Assembly (NCBI GenBank): GCA_016841875.1 | Contig: JAENYG010000029.1 | Span: forward strand, 1-34,374 | Direction: 5' to 3' | DNA from: Syntrophomonas sp. | GTDB taxonomy: Bacteria; Bacillota; Syntrophomonadia; Syntrophomonadales; Syntrophomonadaceae | Length of the DNA: 34,374 nucleotides | Shown here: positions 9,276 to 17,586 of the stretch, piece by piece | How the letters are laid out: each line of letters starts with the position of its first letter | Position numbering within the stretch: the stretch's first letter is position 1 | Notes under the pieces: generated by a model | The model's input: the letters and a program-made list of their open reading frames with translations, nothing else | What the model was told of the DNA's origin: nothing | Databases searched by the model: none | Made by a program: the position numbers and the translations under genes

Positions 9276-9302
9276 GGTCTGCCTCCTTCTTTTAAATGCG
9301 TA

Positions 9303-9356
9303 CACCTGAATTATTGTTCATATGTACATTTTCTCTCATTTAGTTAGACAGGTCAA
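9303..9356 (-). promoter_or_regulatory. cadC promoter with SmtB/CzrA-type operator
   Basis: On the minus strand, TTGACC (9356-9351) and GAAAAT (9333-9328) are exactly 17 nt apart as -35 and -10. Just downstream, where transcription should start, is ATGAACAATAATTCAGGTG (9322-9304). Its core TGAACA-N2-AATTCA-like dyad (9320-9307) closely resembles the operators of SmtB and CzrA repressors. The position suits repression of the adjacent repressor gene. Confidence 0.75.
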
Positions 9357-9373
9357 GCTGCCTAAGCAAAAGA

Positions 9374-9389
9374 ATATGTTGCAACATAT
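9374..9389. repeat. perfect 16-bp palindrome ATATGTTGCAACATAT
   Basis: Perfect dyad placed 17 bp upstream of the cadC -35 box. It could be a second operator in the region. I do not recognise the binding protein. Confidence 0.6.
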
Positions 9390-9406
9390 CCCCCATCTTT
9401 TGTCCA

Positions 9407-9444
9407 AAAAGAGATGCAAGGCCTGATTACCTTGCATCTCTTTT
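9407..9444. terminator. strong bidirectional terminator-like hairpin
   Basis: Perfect 15-bp stem, 9407-9421 with 9430-9444, and an 8-nt loop. The stem base is AAAA on one side and TTTT on the other, so it could act in either direction. No annotated gene reads into it from either side. It may insulate the cadC promoter or end an unannotated small RNA on the minus strand. Confidence 0.7.
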
Positions 9445-9708
9445 CCTGTGCTTATTTTCATTTGGGTTCGCTTAGCATATACCCTATTTGGTTTCCTTAA
9501 TCATTTGATATTAGCAATTTAATATTTCCCTTAACAGATTCAATAATTCCAAGTATCATAAATATCATACTTAAACCCCATGCTACCCCTTAATCGCCCC
9601 TTTAGACTCGATATCCAACTTCAATAATTCGGGCTGAGCTTATGAACTGACCGGTTAGGTTTGACCCGGATTAACCTTAACTTAACATACATTTAATAAA
9701 TTCTTTGT

Positions 9709-9714
9709 TATAAT
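9709..9714 (+). promoter_or_regulatory. -10 box of the small orphan gene
   Basis: A perfect TATAAT lies 80 nt before the start codon. The upstream -35 match is poor: TTAACA at 9682-9687 is 21 nt away, and CATACA at 9686-9691 is at 17 nt. Confidence 0.35.
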
Positions 9715-9794
9715 TTGTTAAATGCTTTTAGCTTTTATATGGAATATACTATTCTTCTGAAAATACAATAAATATAGTGGGGAGGTGTCATAGG

Positions 9795-10070
9795 ATGAAA
9801 AAGACTCGTGGGTTTGATGTTATGACCAAATGTCTGGATAAGAGTAATGACACTATAGCAGCGCTGAAATACTTCGGTTATGATTCGCAGGAAGATGACA
9901 ATTTGCTTTTAAGAATTTTTTCTGCGGAGAGCACCACCGAAAACGGTACCTATATCCAACCTACCTGTTTGACCCTGGAAGGTAAGCAGGTAGTGGAGTT
10001 GTACAATTTTTTAGATCACTATTTTGGGTCCCGAGATATAGAAACGGCTGGCGATGAAAAGGATACCTGA
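9795..10070 (+). CDS. hypothetical small protein, 91 aa
   Basis: Not recognised. The ATG at 9795 is chosen because GGGGAGGTG lies 7 nt upstream. A GTG at 9777 would put the ribosome site inside the gene. The product is soluble and mildly acidic, with no signal peptide, membrane segment or cysteine-pair motif. Its beta-rich middle (GTYIQPTCLTLEGKQVVELY) resembles a small ligand- or protein-binding fold, but I assign no function. The gene has its own -10 box and a good terminator, so it is probably monocistronic. The spacing, ribosome site and terminator make it a credible real gene despite its size. Confidence 0.72.
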   Translation: MKKTRGFDVMTKCLDKSNDTIAALKYFGYDSQEDDNLLLRIFSAESTTENGTYIQPTCLTLEGKQVVELYNFLDHYFGSRDIETAGDEKDT

Positions 10071-10136
10071 TTATATCAGGTCCCAGATCGTCGACGAAGT
10101 CGGCAAGATGCCAGGCCGATTAGCTTGTGCTCCAGG

Positions 10137-10169
10137 AAAACCCGCACATCTGCGGGTTTTCGTTTTTTT
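10137..10169 (+). terminator. intrinsic terminator of the small orphan gene
   Basis: Perfect stem AAAACCCGCA/TGCGGGTTTT with the tetraloop CATC, followed by CGTTTTTTT. It is about 65 nt past the stop. Confidence 0.9.
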
Positions 10170-10180
10170 AATGGTGTTCT

Positions 10181-10208
10181 TTGGAAATATGCCAATCTAA
10201 AGTATAAT
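10181..10208 (+). promoter_or_regulatory. candidate promoter of the universal stress gene
   Basis: TTGGAA (10181-10186), a 16-nt spacer and TATAAT (10203-10208). It would give a leader of about 135 nt that includes an AAGCAG/CTGCTT inverted repeat. Confidence 0.45.
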
Positions 10209-10349
10209 AAAGTTAAGCAGTTTTAATTATCCAAGTTTTAACATTCTGCTTGCTTTCCATATGAATGTGTTTTTAGTCTTTACTGGATCCATTCCATTTG
10301 TAACCTGTTGTTATTTGTATTTAAACACAATAACTAAAGGGGGAATTTT

Positions 10350-10793
10350 ATGTTCAAGCATATTCTAGTCCCAGTAGACGGTTCCAAATTTTCCACCAAT
10401 GCTGCTCGCAAAGCGGTAATTATCGCTCAAAAACATGGCAGCAAAATTACGATCCTGCATGTGATTAATCACTCCCAGCTTTTTAGCATGGGGCCTCCTC
10501 AATCTCTGCCAATGATAACTGATGCCATGATGGATGGTTTAAAAACCGGTGCAGAAACGATTCTAGCGGACACCCTTAAAGCTGTTAGTCCAACTAATGT
10601 AGAAATTGAAACTGAGTTTGAATGGGGAATCCCTTCTCAGGTAATTATTGCTAAAGCCCGAGACGGAATCTGTGACCTCATTGTCATGGGTAGCCGCGGT
10701 CTGGGTGCCGTATCAGGCTTGCTGCTGGGAAGTGTCAGCGACCGGGTAGCCAAGTTAGCCCCCTGTCCAGTTATGATTGTAAAGGAGAATTGA
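10350..10793 (+). CDS. universal stress protein, UspA family
   Basis: Single-domain, ATP-binding-type universal stress protein of 147 residues. It starts with the family's typical KHILVPVDGS beta strand. Near the C-terminus it has the nucleotide-binding pattern G-x2-G-x9-G-S in GSRGLGAVSGLLLGSVS, followed by CPVMIVK. The protein is cytosolic. Members of the family bind ATP or AMP and help survival under starvation or energy stress; the exact job here is unknown. The ATG follows AAAGGGGG. The next gene, on the same strand 60 nt downstream, encodes an HD hydrolase, and the two may be read together. Confidence 0.95.
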   Translation: MFKHILVPVDGSKFSTNAARKAVIIAQKHGSKITILHVINHSQLFSMGPPQSLPMITDAMMDGLKTGAETILADTLKAVSPTNVEIETEFEWGIPSQVIIAKARDGICDLIVMGSRGLGAVSGLLLGSVSDRVAKLAPCPVMIVKEN

Positions 10794-10853
10794 TTAGCCA
10801 TACGACCATAGATGGACAGCGTAAACTGTGGGGAAAAATAGGAGGCTTTTCTT

Positions 10854-11405
10854 ATGAACCGTGATTTTCTTATTGAACAGGCATGTGAACTGGCCGCCCA
10901 GGCACATGCTGGCCAGGTTCGTAAAGGCACGAACATTCCCTATATTTCACATCCAATGGCGGTAGGCATTATTCTAGCTGAAGCCGGGGCTACAACCGAT
11001 GCGGTGATAGCAGGGATTATACATGATGTGGTAGAGGACAGCAGTTTGACTCTGGAAGAAGTGGACGAGCTTTTTGGAAATAGGGTTCGTGCCCTGGTAG
11101 AGGCTTGTTCTGAACCTGATAAATCACTGCCCTGGGAAGAACGAAAGAATCATACCCTGCAGTCACTCCAGGATGTTGATCGTGATATCTGGCTGACGAC
11201 TCTGGCCGACAAGCTGAATAATATCCGCACTATGCTGCGGGACTATGAAATATATGGTGAAGAAATATGGAATCGCTTCAATCGGGGCCGCCAGGAACAG
11301 GAATGGTATTATAAAGGATTGGTAGAAGCCCTGCGCCAGAACCGCAAATATCTCCCCTGTATGTTCAATGAATTCGAGAAGTTGGTAGGAAGACTCTTCA
11401 ACTAA
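10854..11405 (+). CDS. stand-alone HD-domain hydrolase, ppGpp-hydrolase (Mesh1/SpoT-HD) type
   Basis: Metal-dependent phosphohydrolase of 183 residues that resembles the hydrolase half of RelA/SpoT and the small hydrolase Mesh1. Visible motifs are RKGTNIPYISHP (H33), the HD pair in IIHDVVED (H57, D58, with E61 and D62) and LADKLNN (D119, N122), in the order seen in SpoT hydrolase domains. There is no synthetase, TGS or ACT domain, so it would only degrade (p)ppGpp or a related nucleotide. The ATG has AGGAGG upstream. It lies just after a universal stress gene, which fits a stress or starvation context. Substrate is inferred from family likeness. Other HD hydrolases act on different nucleotides, so this is moderately sure. 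Confidence 0.85.
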   Translation: MNRDFLIEQACELAAQAHAGQVRKGTNIPYISHPMAVGIILAEAGATTDAVIAGIIHDVVEDSSLTLEEVDELFGNRVRALVEACSEPDKSLPWEERKNHTLQSLQDVDRDIWLTTLADKLNNIRTMLRDYEIYGEEIWNRFNRGRQEQEWYYKGLVEALRQNRKYLPCMFNEFEKLVGRLFN

Positions 11406-11455
11406 CCAGGACTTAATATTATGTCGGCTCTGGATCCCAAAGTTAAAACCCCCGT

Positions 11456-11872
11456 CTATTCCCCAGGGTTAAGTTTATGCAGATATTTTTTTAGATTTTC
11501 GGAATCCTGATCTTTAAATTCTGCCAGGGCCTTCTTATTGGCATCAATAATGGCCTGGTTTACGGGCTGTTCTAATGCTCGCCCTTTACTGGTCAAAACT
11601 ACCTGTATAGCCCTTCGGTCCCGCGGACAAGGCTGCCGCTCTATCAAGACCTTCTGCTCCACGCGATCTAATATTCCAGTAATGGATGAACTATCAAGCG
11701 AAAGACGGTCAGCCAACTGCTTTGGTGTTTGCCCATCCTCGTCCCACAGACAGCTTAATATAGCATACTGGCCGGGTGTTATTCCAAAAGGGGCCAATTC
11801 AGCCTTAAAAAGCTGCTGTACCGCCTGTTGTGCCTTGGTCAGCGCGAAATTAATGCATTGTTCTAATTTCAT
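11456..11872 (-). CDS. MarR family transcriptional regulator
   Basis: Winged-helix regulator of 138 residues. The recognition helix region is LADRLSLDSSSITGILDRVEQ, and the wing is RDRRAIQVVLTSKG. Flanking helices form the dimer interface. I start it at the ATG at 11870-11872, which has AAAGGA 11 nt upstream. An in-frame ATG 21 nt earlier has no ribosome site. The gene is convergent with the HD hydrolase gene. It is upstream of the KefB-type antiporter gene on no shared transcript, because it is transcribed away from it to the left. Ligand and targets are unknown; self-regulation is usual for the family. Confidence 0.92.
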   Translation of the reverse strand: MKLEQCINFALTKAQQAVQQLFKAELAPFGITPGQYAILSCLWDEDGQTPKQLADRLSLDSSSITGILDRVEQKVLIERQPCPRDRRAIQVVLTSKGRALEQPVNQAIIDANKKALAEFKDQDSENLKKYLHKLNPGE

Positions 11873-12064
11873 AACCAAAAGAATCCTTTCCATATGGTTT
11901 AAGCTGGTCTATGATCCTGGTTAATTAAGCCCATACTTTCCTAATAAATAAAGGATATGTTTAGTAATATCTGATCTTTTGGCCAGCACCAATATAATCA
12001 CCTGATCTATATAAATAGTGTAAGACTTTTTTATCTGGTATACAAGATTTTTAATATTTAATTA

Positions 12065-12129
12065 GGGACACGGGGACAGGTTCCTTGTCCCAGCAATTAA
12101 CGGGGACAAGGAACCTGTCCCCGTGTCCC
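12065..12129. repeat. REP-like long palindrome, 27-bp perfect inverted repeat
   Basis: Arms 12065-12091 and 12103-12129 are perfect reverse complements around an 11-nt centre. Each arm also contains a nested inverted repeat (GGGGACA..TGTCCCC). It lies 30 bp past the kefB stop. Elements with this GGGGACAGGTTCC-type sequence occur scattered between genes in many Firmicutes, probably as REP-type elements. Confidence 0.85.
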
Positions 12130-12158
12130 ATGTTAGTACCCGACCCCACTGATCCTTT

Positions 12159-14144
12159 CTAAGCTCTGCTGAGCATTTTAGCCGCGCTCCTGATTTCATC
12201 TGGTCTTCCTATCATTATCAAACAGTCATCAGACTGTATTGTATTTTCTGCGCCCGGGTTGGGGATGTACTCTTCTCCTCGATTTATAGCCAGGATGGTA
12301 GCGCCGTGTCGCTTGCGAAAATCTGCCTCCAAGAGAGTTTTGCCTACTATTTCCGATTCTTTCTCAACTCTCATTTTCTTTACTTCCATATCACTCAGGG
12401 ATTTTTTCAGTATATTCATCTCTCTGCCCAAGGCCGAGACGCTTCGCAGCATTTCATAATTCTCGCTGCGTACCAGTGAAATATAGTCTTCTATTTCGTT
12501 TCGGGGCACCATGTACTGATCCAGTACCCGGGCAAAAATCTCCACCGAGGTTTCATATTCCTCGGGAATCACTGCATTGGCACCAAGTTCATGTAGATCG
12601 TCCATATCTGCGACCAGCCTGGTGCGAACGATTATATGAGTAAGCGGATTCAGTTTTCTTACCACGAAAGTTATTCTTCGAAGGGCAGCCGAATCACTTA
12701 TAGCGATTACCACAACTCTTGCGGTTTGGATTTTGATGTGGTTTAAAACCGTTTCGTGAGTTGCATCGCCAAAATATATAGGCTGACCGTTTTCCTGTTC
12801 CTGGCGTACCGTTTCAGCGTTAATTTCCAATATGACATAAGGTATCCCGGCGTAGAGAGCTGCCCGGGATAAGTTTCTGCCGTTCACCCCGTAACCTATA
12901 ATGACCAGATGGTTTTCCTGATCAATATCAGCTTTTAGATCAACCGTCCAGGGATATCTGCCGCTCAGCAGTCTCTCTGGCAGGGGAAGTTTAGATATCA
13001 TCTCAGCTGCCCGAGGCGCAACTGCAATAAGGAAGGGGGTCAGCATCATAGTCAATATGGATGCAGCTAGAAATCCCTGATAGAGTTCACTGCTCAGCAA
13101 ACCATTAGCTATTCCGCTCTGAGCCAGGATAAAGGAAAACTCCCCTACCTGACACAAGGTGAATCCAACCATCACCGCCACCCTCAACGGATATCCTAGG
13201 ATTATCGCAGCCAGAGAAGCTACCAGCCCTTTTAGGGTAAGAATGGCTAGAGTAAAAATAATGATGATACCCAGATGTGCGAAAGCTGTCTGCAGGCTTA
13301 AAAGCATACCAATGGACACAAAAAACAAACTGGTGAATGTATCTAAAAAAGGTATGATATTAGCCAGAGCTTGATGGCTGTACTCCGATTCGGCAATGAT
13401 CAGCCCGGCCAGAAACGCCCCTAGGGCCAGCGAAAGACCGGCACTGGAAGTAAGCCAGGCTATAGAAAAACATATCACTATGATACTTAACATGAATAAT
13501 TCCCGGCTCTGGGTCCTGGTGACTTGATAAAGTACCGGTGGAATCACGTATATTGATAGAATAATTACCATCACAATTAGAACAGCAGCCTTAATAAACA
13601 CCATCCACAGGGAGGTAGTCTCTGCAGTTCCGGAACCTAACCAGGGGGTAAATAACATCATAGCCACTACTATTATATCCTGGTAGATGAGAATACCCAG
13701 CGCTGTCTTGCCATGAGGCGCTTCCATCTCCAGTCTTTCCCCCAGCTGTTTGAGTACAATAGCAGTGCTGCTGAGAGCAACTATAAACCCCAGGAATACT
13801 GCCTGATTTATTGGCAGCTCCATCATACGAGCTATGATGAAGGTTAACAGAATGGTCAATCCGACCTGAAAGCTCCCCCCCAGCAGGATGGTCTTTTTAA
13901 TCCTGACCAAACTTTTAAAGGAAAATTCCAGACCAATACTGAACAGCAGGAGAACAACACCAATTTCAGCTATCGCTTCTACCTGATGAACAGATTTAAC
14001 CAGGCCAATACCATATGGGCCTGCCAGTATACCAGTCAACAGGAACCCAACTATGGACGATATTCTGAGCCGATGGCATATGAATAGTACTACTACCGCT
14101 ATACCGAATATTATGACTATGTCATGGAGTAAATTGGCTTCCAT
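12159..14144 (-). CDS. CPA2 cation/proton antiporter with RCK (TrkA) domains, KefB type
   Basis: Membrane antiporter of 661 residues that likely exchanges K+ (or Na+) for protons. Residues about 1-385 are twelve or so hydrophobic helices of the Na+/H+ exchanger fold, with the family block GILAGPYGIGL and EIGVVLLLFSIGLEF. Next comes an RCK-N nucleotide-binding domain starting at LVIIGYGVNGRNL (GxGxxG pattern), with DATHETVL. A TrkA-C domain fills about the last 85 residues. A short coiled-coil-like link (REMNILKKSLSDMEVKKMRVEKES) lies between them. The ATG at 14144 has only a weak ribosome site. The ligand could be NAD(H), glutathione adducts or a nucleotide second messenger such as c-di-AMP; the sequence does not decide. 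Confidence 0.93.
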   Translation of the reverse strand: MEANLLHDIVIIFGIAVVVLFICHRLRISSIVGFLLTGILAGPYGIGLVKSVHQVEAIAEIGVVLLLFSIGLEFSFKSLVRIKKTILLGGSFQVGLTILLTFIIARMMELPINQAVFLGFIVALSSTAIVLKQLGERLEMEAPHGKTALGILIYQDIIVVAMMLFTPWLGSGTAETTSLWMVFIKAAVLIVMVIILSIYVIPPVLYQVTRTQSRELFMLSIIVICFSIAWLTSSAGLSLALGAFLAGLIIAESEYSHQALANIIPFLDTFTSLFFVSIGMLLSLQTAFAHLGIIIIFTLAILTLKGLVASLAAIILGYPLRVAVMVGFTLCQVGEFSFILAQSGIANGLLSSELYQGFLAASILTMMLTPFLIAVAPRAAEMISKLPLPERLLSGRYPWTVDLKADIDQENHLVIIGYGVNGRNLSRAALYAGIPYVILEINAETVRQEQENGQPIYFGDATHETVLNHIKIQTARVVVIAISDSAALRRITFVVRKLNPLTHIIVRTRLVADMDDLHELGANAVIPEEYETSVEIFARVLDQYMVPRNEIEDYISLVRSENYEMLRSVSALGREMNILKKSLSDMEVKKMRVEKESEIVGKTLLEADFRKRHGATILAINRGEEYIPNPGAENTIQSDDCLIMIGRPDEIRSAAKMLSRA

Positions 14145-14227
14145 CTTTACTCACTTTCATACCCTGCCAACCGGGTTCACCTAGTTTTAAACTGGATAAA
14201 TTTATCGCCGGGTGACACTGGGCCAGC

Positions 14228-17200
14228 TTATTTCTCCCCCTGCTTTCCTGCTGTCCTGATGTAATCCAGCATATGCGGCATGAAGTGAGGGATAATTTCA
14301 TCCAGCATTTTTGGCATTAGAACCTCCATCGTTTTAGGCATCAAGTTGGGCATCTGCTCCTTGAGATAGTCGGGCATTATTATGGCCTCTCCTACCTTTT
14401 CCAGCATCCGGGGCATAATTTTAGGCATCATATCCGGCAACAGTTTGGGGAATAAAGCCGGCATAACGCTTTTCATCATGCTAATCATGGGTTCCTTAAA
14501 AACATCCGGGGATTCAAGCGCCATATGCATCATGCTGCGATACATGTCTGGCATAGCTTCGATCATATCCGGAATCATTTCTGCCATCATCTCAGCCATT
14601 CCCCAGGGGGTCAGCATGCGTATCATCTGTTCAAATACGCCCCACTTTTCATCGATCACCAGATCAGAATCGGGTATTTTAAAACCAAGGGACTCCGCAG
14701 CCAGAGTAGCCAGGTCCTTGATTTCAATGGGCATCTGCCTTAGATCCCGGGACCGTTTTAACTGCACCCGGCAGCAGGGACAGGCGGTGATCAAGGTATC
14801 CGCCTCTACATCCAGAGCTTCTTGTATCCGAACAGCGCCAAGTTCTTCAGCTACATCCGGATCAGCGACCAGACTCAATACCGCCCCGCAGCAGTGAGCA
14901 TCGTACTTATTGAATCGCATCTCCCGGAAATTACTGCCGGGTATGGCATTGATAAGGGTACGCGGGCCTTCAAATCGAACTCCCGCCCGACCCATATGAC
15001 AGGGATCATGGTAAGTTACTTTCCGGTTGATATCACCCGGCAGCTTAAACTCACCCGCCTCAATTTTTTCTGCCAGTACGTCAGCATAGTGCATAGCATG
15101 GAATGGGTATTCGATACCATTATCTTCCGCCCAGTGCCGGTAGTATATTTCCCATACCAGCCAGCAGGCCGGACAGGTGGTAATAACTGTTTTCGCACCA
15201 ATTTTCTTCATGTTTTCGATATTTTTGGCTGCAGTCTCAGCAAATACTTCCCATCGTCCAGCTACCAGCATAGGAATTCCACAGCAATCTTCTTCTTTAC
15301 CTATATAGGTGAATTCTATTCCGGTTGCATTCAAAATATGAGCCGCAGCCTGTGCCACATCATGTTCAACAAAAGAGGATGTACATCCCGGGAAGAAAGC
15401 AAACTCGCCCTGCTCTTTGACAAAGGCTCTAATTTCATCTGTCATCCATTCATCCCGATTACGGGCATAACTGCCCCATATATTACCCTGCTGACGCATG
15501 GTATTGACCATGATTTCAAACGGTGGAAAGGTTCGATACCCCATCTCATCAACCAACAGTCCCCTCAGTTTGAGCCAGGAAGATTCATTGGGCAGGTCCA
15601 GCTGACAGGTACGGTTGCATAGTTCACAGGTAGTACAGGCCAGAATGTTATCAACAGCTTTTTGAGTCCATTCCACTTCCCCCTCCAGGAATAATTTTAA
15701 AAAGGTCCACTTACCCCGGGGGGACTGAGACTCCCATCCCCGACCGTAGTACTGGTCACAATCATCTACGCAATATCCGCACTGGGAACAGGCATAAGTA
15801 TACCAGGCCACATCGCCAGGTATATCCTTTCTATCCTTAAATACTTCCCCGGGTTGTTTGGCCTTGGCCCAGTTACCAAATACTCTTATCAGAGGCTCGA
15901 AAGCACTGGCTATTTTTAGCCCGCTGGCTATCAAGGTCCCATCCATTACTTTACCCGGGTTCATAATTTCATTCTTGTCCACTTCGTGCTTGAATTGCTG
16001 CAGCCTCTCCAGTCGTTCCTTTCCCAGCACTTCAGCAGCAAATCCGGTGAAGTACAGTCCGGTAGCATAGGGACGCCCTCCATTTCTACGGGCGGTCTCC
16101 AGTGCAGTCAATGACAGACCATAGGCTAAATTGAAATTCAAGGTACGCTCGTCATGAGGAATAAATCCCAACAGCACGAATTCTCTGCGGTTGGTAGCAA
16201 ATCCCTCTAAAATGAAAGGCTGTTTTATACCCTGGCTGGTCTCTTTAATCACAGCAGCCAATTCACTGACCGGGACTACTACTTCACTGGGAATTAATGA
16301 TGGTGCGATCCTTTTAGCTTTCATGGGCTCAAAACGGCCCTCCCACTCGTGGTTGGAGATCTCTTCACCCAGTAACTCTCCATGATACTGTTCTGCCAGT
16401 TCCATTACATCATTCAGGATCAAGTCACACCGATCCGCAGTACAAGCCAATAAAGCGATATATTTTTCCGGGATTATCAGGCGGTGTGTATTTTCTACCG
16501 GCCGACCATGATGCAGATGAGGCGGAAGTTGGTTTTTCATCCGGGCCGCCTCGGGATTGATAAAACTGACCGACCATACCATGACCTTGCGATGATACAG
16601 CCCGTCCATGAAACCAGCCAGATCATCCACCGCGTCAAATGCTATCGCATTGGTATGCATAGGTTTCAACTGTTTAACTCTCACAACTACCTGAGTAATA
16701 AATCCGGTGATGCCGTTAGCTTCACTTATCAGTTCCAGGTCTTTTCCTACAAACTCCTGCACCACCCCATCTGGCCTGACCACCCGCGCTGATACTACAT
16801 TATCTATGAAATAGCCGAATTCATAGCTGCCTATTCCAGCCCCCCCTTGAGCTAACCATCCTCCCACCGTAGATGATGGTGCGCTGGTAGGGTAAACTGC
16901 CAGAGTCAAACCTTTCTGATTAAGCTGATACTCCAGTTCCTTCCATACCACTCCGGCTTCAACTGCAGCCGTACGGTTAGCTTCATCTATATCTATTATC
17001 CTGCGCATACGATTAAACTCAACCACCAGACCTCCGTCCACCGGCAGCACACCGCCATATCCGGAAGTGGCTTTGGCTCGTGGAGTAAGTTTGATGTTAT
17101 GCTGGTTGGCCATATTTACTAGATCAATTAATTCTTCTTCTGAAATCGGCTGGACTATACCGTCAGGTATAGGATTTCCAACCAGCGGTCTAACCATAGA

Positions 17201-17311
17201 TGGAATGACTCCCATATCGTGAGCATATATTTTTCTTTCCAGCTCATCAAAGCTAACCCGATTACCCCACCCGGGACCGAGTATCTCTTTAAGTGAATTA
17301 CTCTTAGTCAT
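14228..17311 (-). CDS. FAD-linked oxidase fused to Fe-S/CCG oxidoreductase, with Met-rich tail
   Basis: A 1,027-residue fusion resembling GlcD plus GlcF. The N-terminal half is an FAD-binding PCMH domain (ATSGYGGVLPVDGGLVVEF; PTSAPSSTVGGWLAQGGAGIGS) with an oxidase C-terminal domain. Then come two [4Fe-4S] motifs, CSQCGYCVDDC and CTTCELCNRTC, and two cysteine-rich CCG domains (DCCGIPM with CPAC; HCCGAVL with CPCC). Such proteins oxidise 2-hydroxy acids (lactate, glycolate) and pass electrons to a quinone, ETF or heterodisulfide-like partner. The substrate here is unknown. The last 134 residues are an unrecognised tail with 28 methionines and repeated Met-Pro pairs. The start at 17309-17311 is chosen for its GGAG site; an earlier ATG overlaps that site. 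The serine dehydratase genes lie upstream on the same strand, 275 nt away. Confidence 0.88.
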   Translation of the reverse strand: MTKSNSLKEILGPGWGNRVSFDELERKIYAHDMGVIPSMVRPLVGNPIPDGIVQPISEEELIDLVNMANQHNIKLTPRAKATSGYGGVLPVDGGLVVEFNRMRRIIDIDEANRTAAVEAGVVWKELEYQLNQKGLTLAVYPTSAPSSTVGGWLAQGGAGIGSYEFGYFIDNVVSARVVRPDGVVQEFVGKDLELISEANGITGFITQVVVRVKQLKPMHTNAIAFDAVDDLAGFMDGLYHRKVMVWSVSFINPEAARMKNQLPPHLHHGRPVENTHRLIIPEKYIALLACTADRCDLILNDVMELAEQYHGELLGEEISNHEWEGRFEPMKAKRIAPSLIPSEVVVPVSELAAVIKETSQGIKQPFILEGFATNRREFVLLGFIPHDERTLNFNLAYGLSLTALETARRNGGRPYATGLYFTGFAAEVLGKERLERLQQFKHEVDKNEIMNPGKVMDGTLIASGLKIASAFEPLIRVFGNWAKAKQPGEVFKDRKDIPGDVAWYTYACSQCGYCVDDCDQYYGRGWESQSPRGKWTFLKLFLEGEVEWTQKAVDNILACTTCELCNRTCQLDLPNESSWLKLRGLLVDEMGYRTFPPFEIMVNTMRQQGNIWGSYARNRDEWMTDEIRAFVKEQGEFAFFPGCTSSFVEHDVAQAAAHILNATGIEFTYIGKEEDCCGIPMLVAGRWEVFAETAAKNIENMKKIGAKTVITTCPACWLVWEIYYRHWAEDNGIEYPFHAMHYADVLAEKIEAGEFKLPGDINRKVTYHDPCHMGRAGVRFEGPRTLINAIPGSNFREMRFNKYDAHCCGAVLSLVADPDVAEELGAVRIQEALDVEADTLITACPCCRVQLKRSRDLRQMPIEIKDLATLAAESLGFKIPDSDLVIDEKWGVFEQMIRMLTPWGMAEMMAEMIPDMIEAMPDMYRSMMHMALESPDVFKEPMISMMKSVMPALFPKLLPDMMPKIMPRMLEKVGEAIIMPDYLKEQMPNLMPKTMEVLMPKMLDEIIPHFMPHMLDYIRTAGKQGEK

Positions 17312-17586
17312 TAAACTTTCTCCTTTCACTCATGCCGGTATAAGATGGATCAAATTCAAGCTATTTCCTCCATACTAGCACATGTGATGCCGGTTAGATA
17401 TGTATTATTGTTCAGACTCTTGATGACCCAGTTACATTGTTTTTGCCCTTTACTAATCAATACATCCCTCGATTCTCCTCAGCTTTAAGATGCCTATCTT
17501 TACTTGACATCTTAGCATACTGTTGCCAAATCAATATGAAACAGCTGGGGATATTGGGTTCGGGAACAGGTCAGTTTTACATTCTG

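Larger units (their letters stand above)
9276..9794. other. intergenic region between divergent cadC and the small orphan gene (519 nt)
   Basis: From left to right it holds the cadC promoter and operator, a perfect 16-bp palindrome, a strong terminator-like hairpin with no gene feeding into it, an A+T-rich stretch of about 260 nt without a credible reading frame, and the -10 box TATAAT at 9709-9714 of the next gene. Confidence 0.7.

Noticed and set aside
10071-10136. Small RNA or riboswitch between the orphan gene and its terminator
   Set aside because: Only a 5-bp TCGGC/GCCGA hairpin can be drawn. It is best read as ordinary 3' untranslated sequence.
14822-15622. 266-residue open frame on the plus strand
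   Set aside because: It is antisense to the conserved Fe-S region of the FAD/Fe-S fusion gene. The opposite strand shows all the expected motifs.
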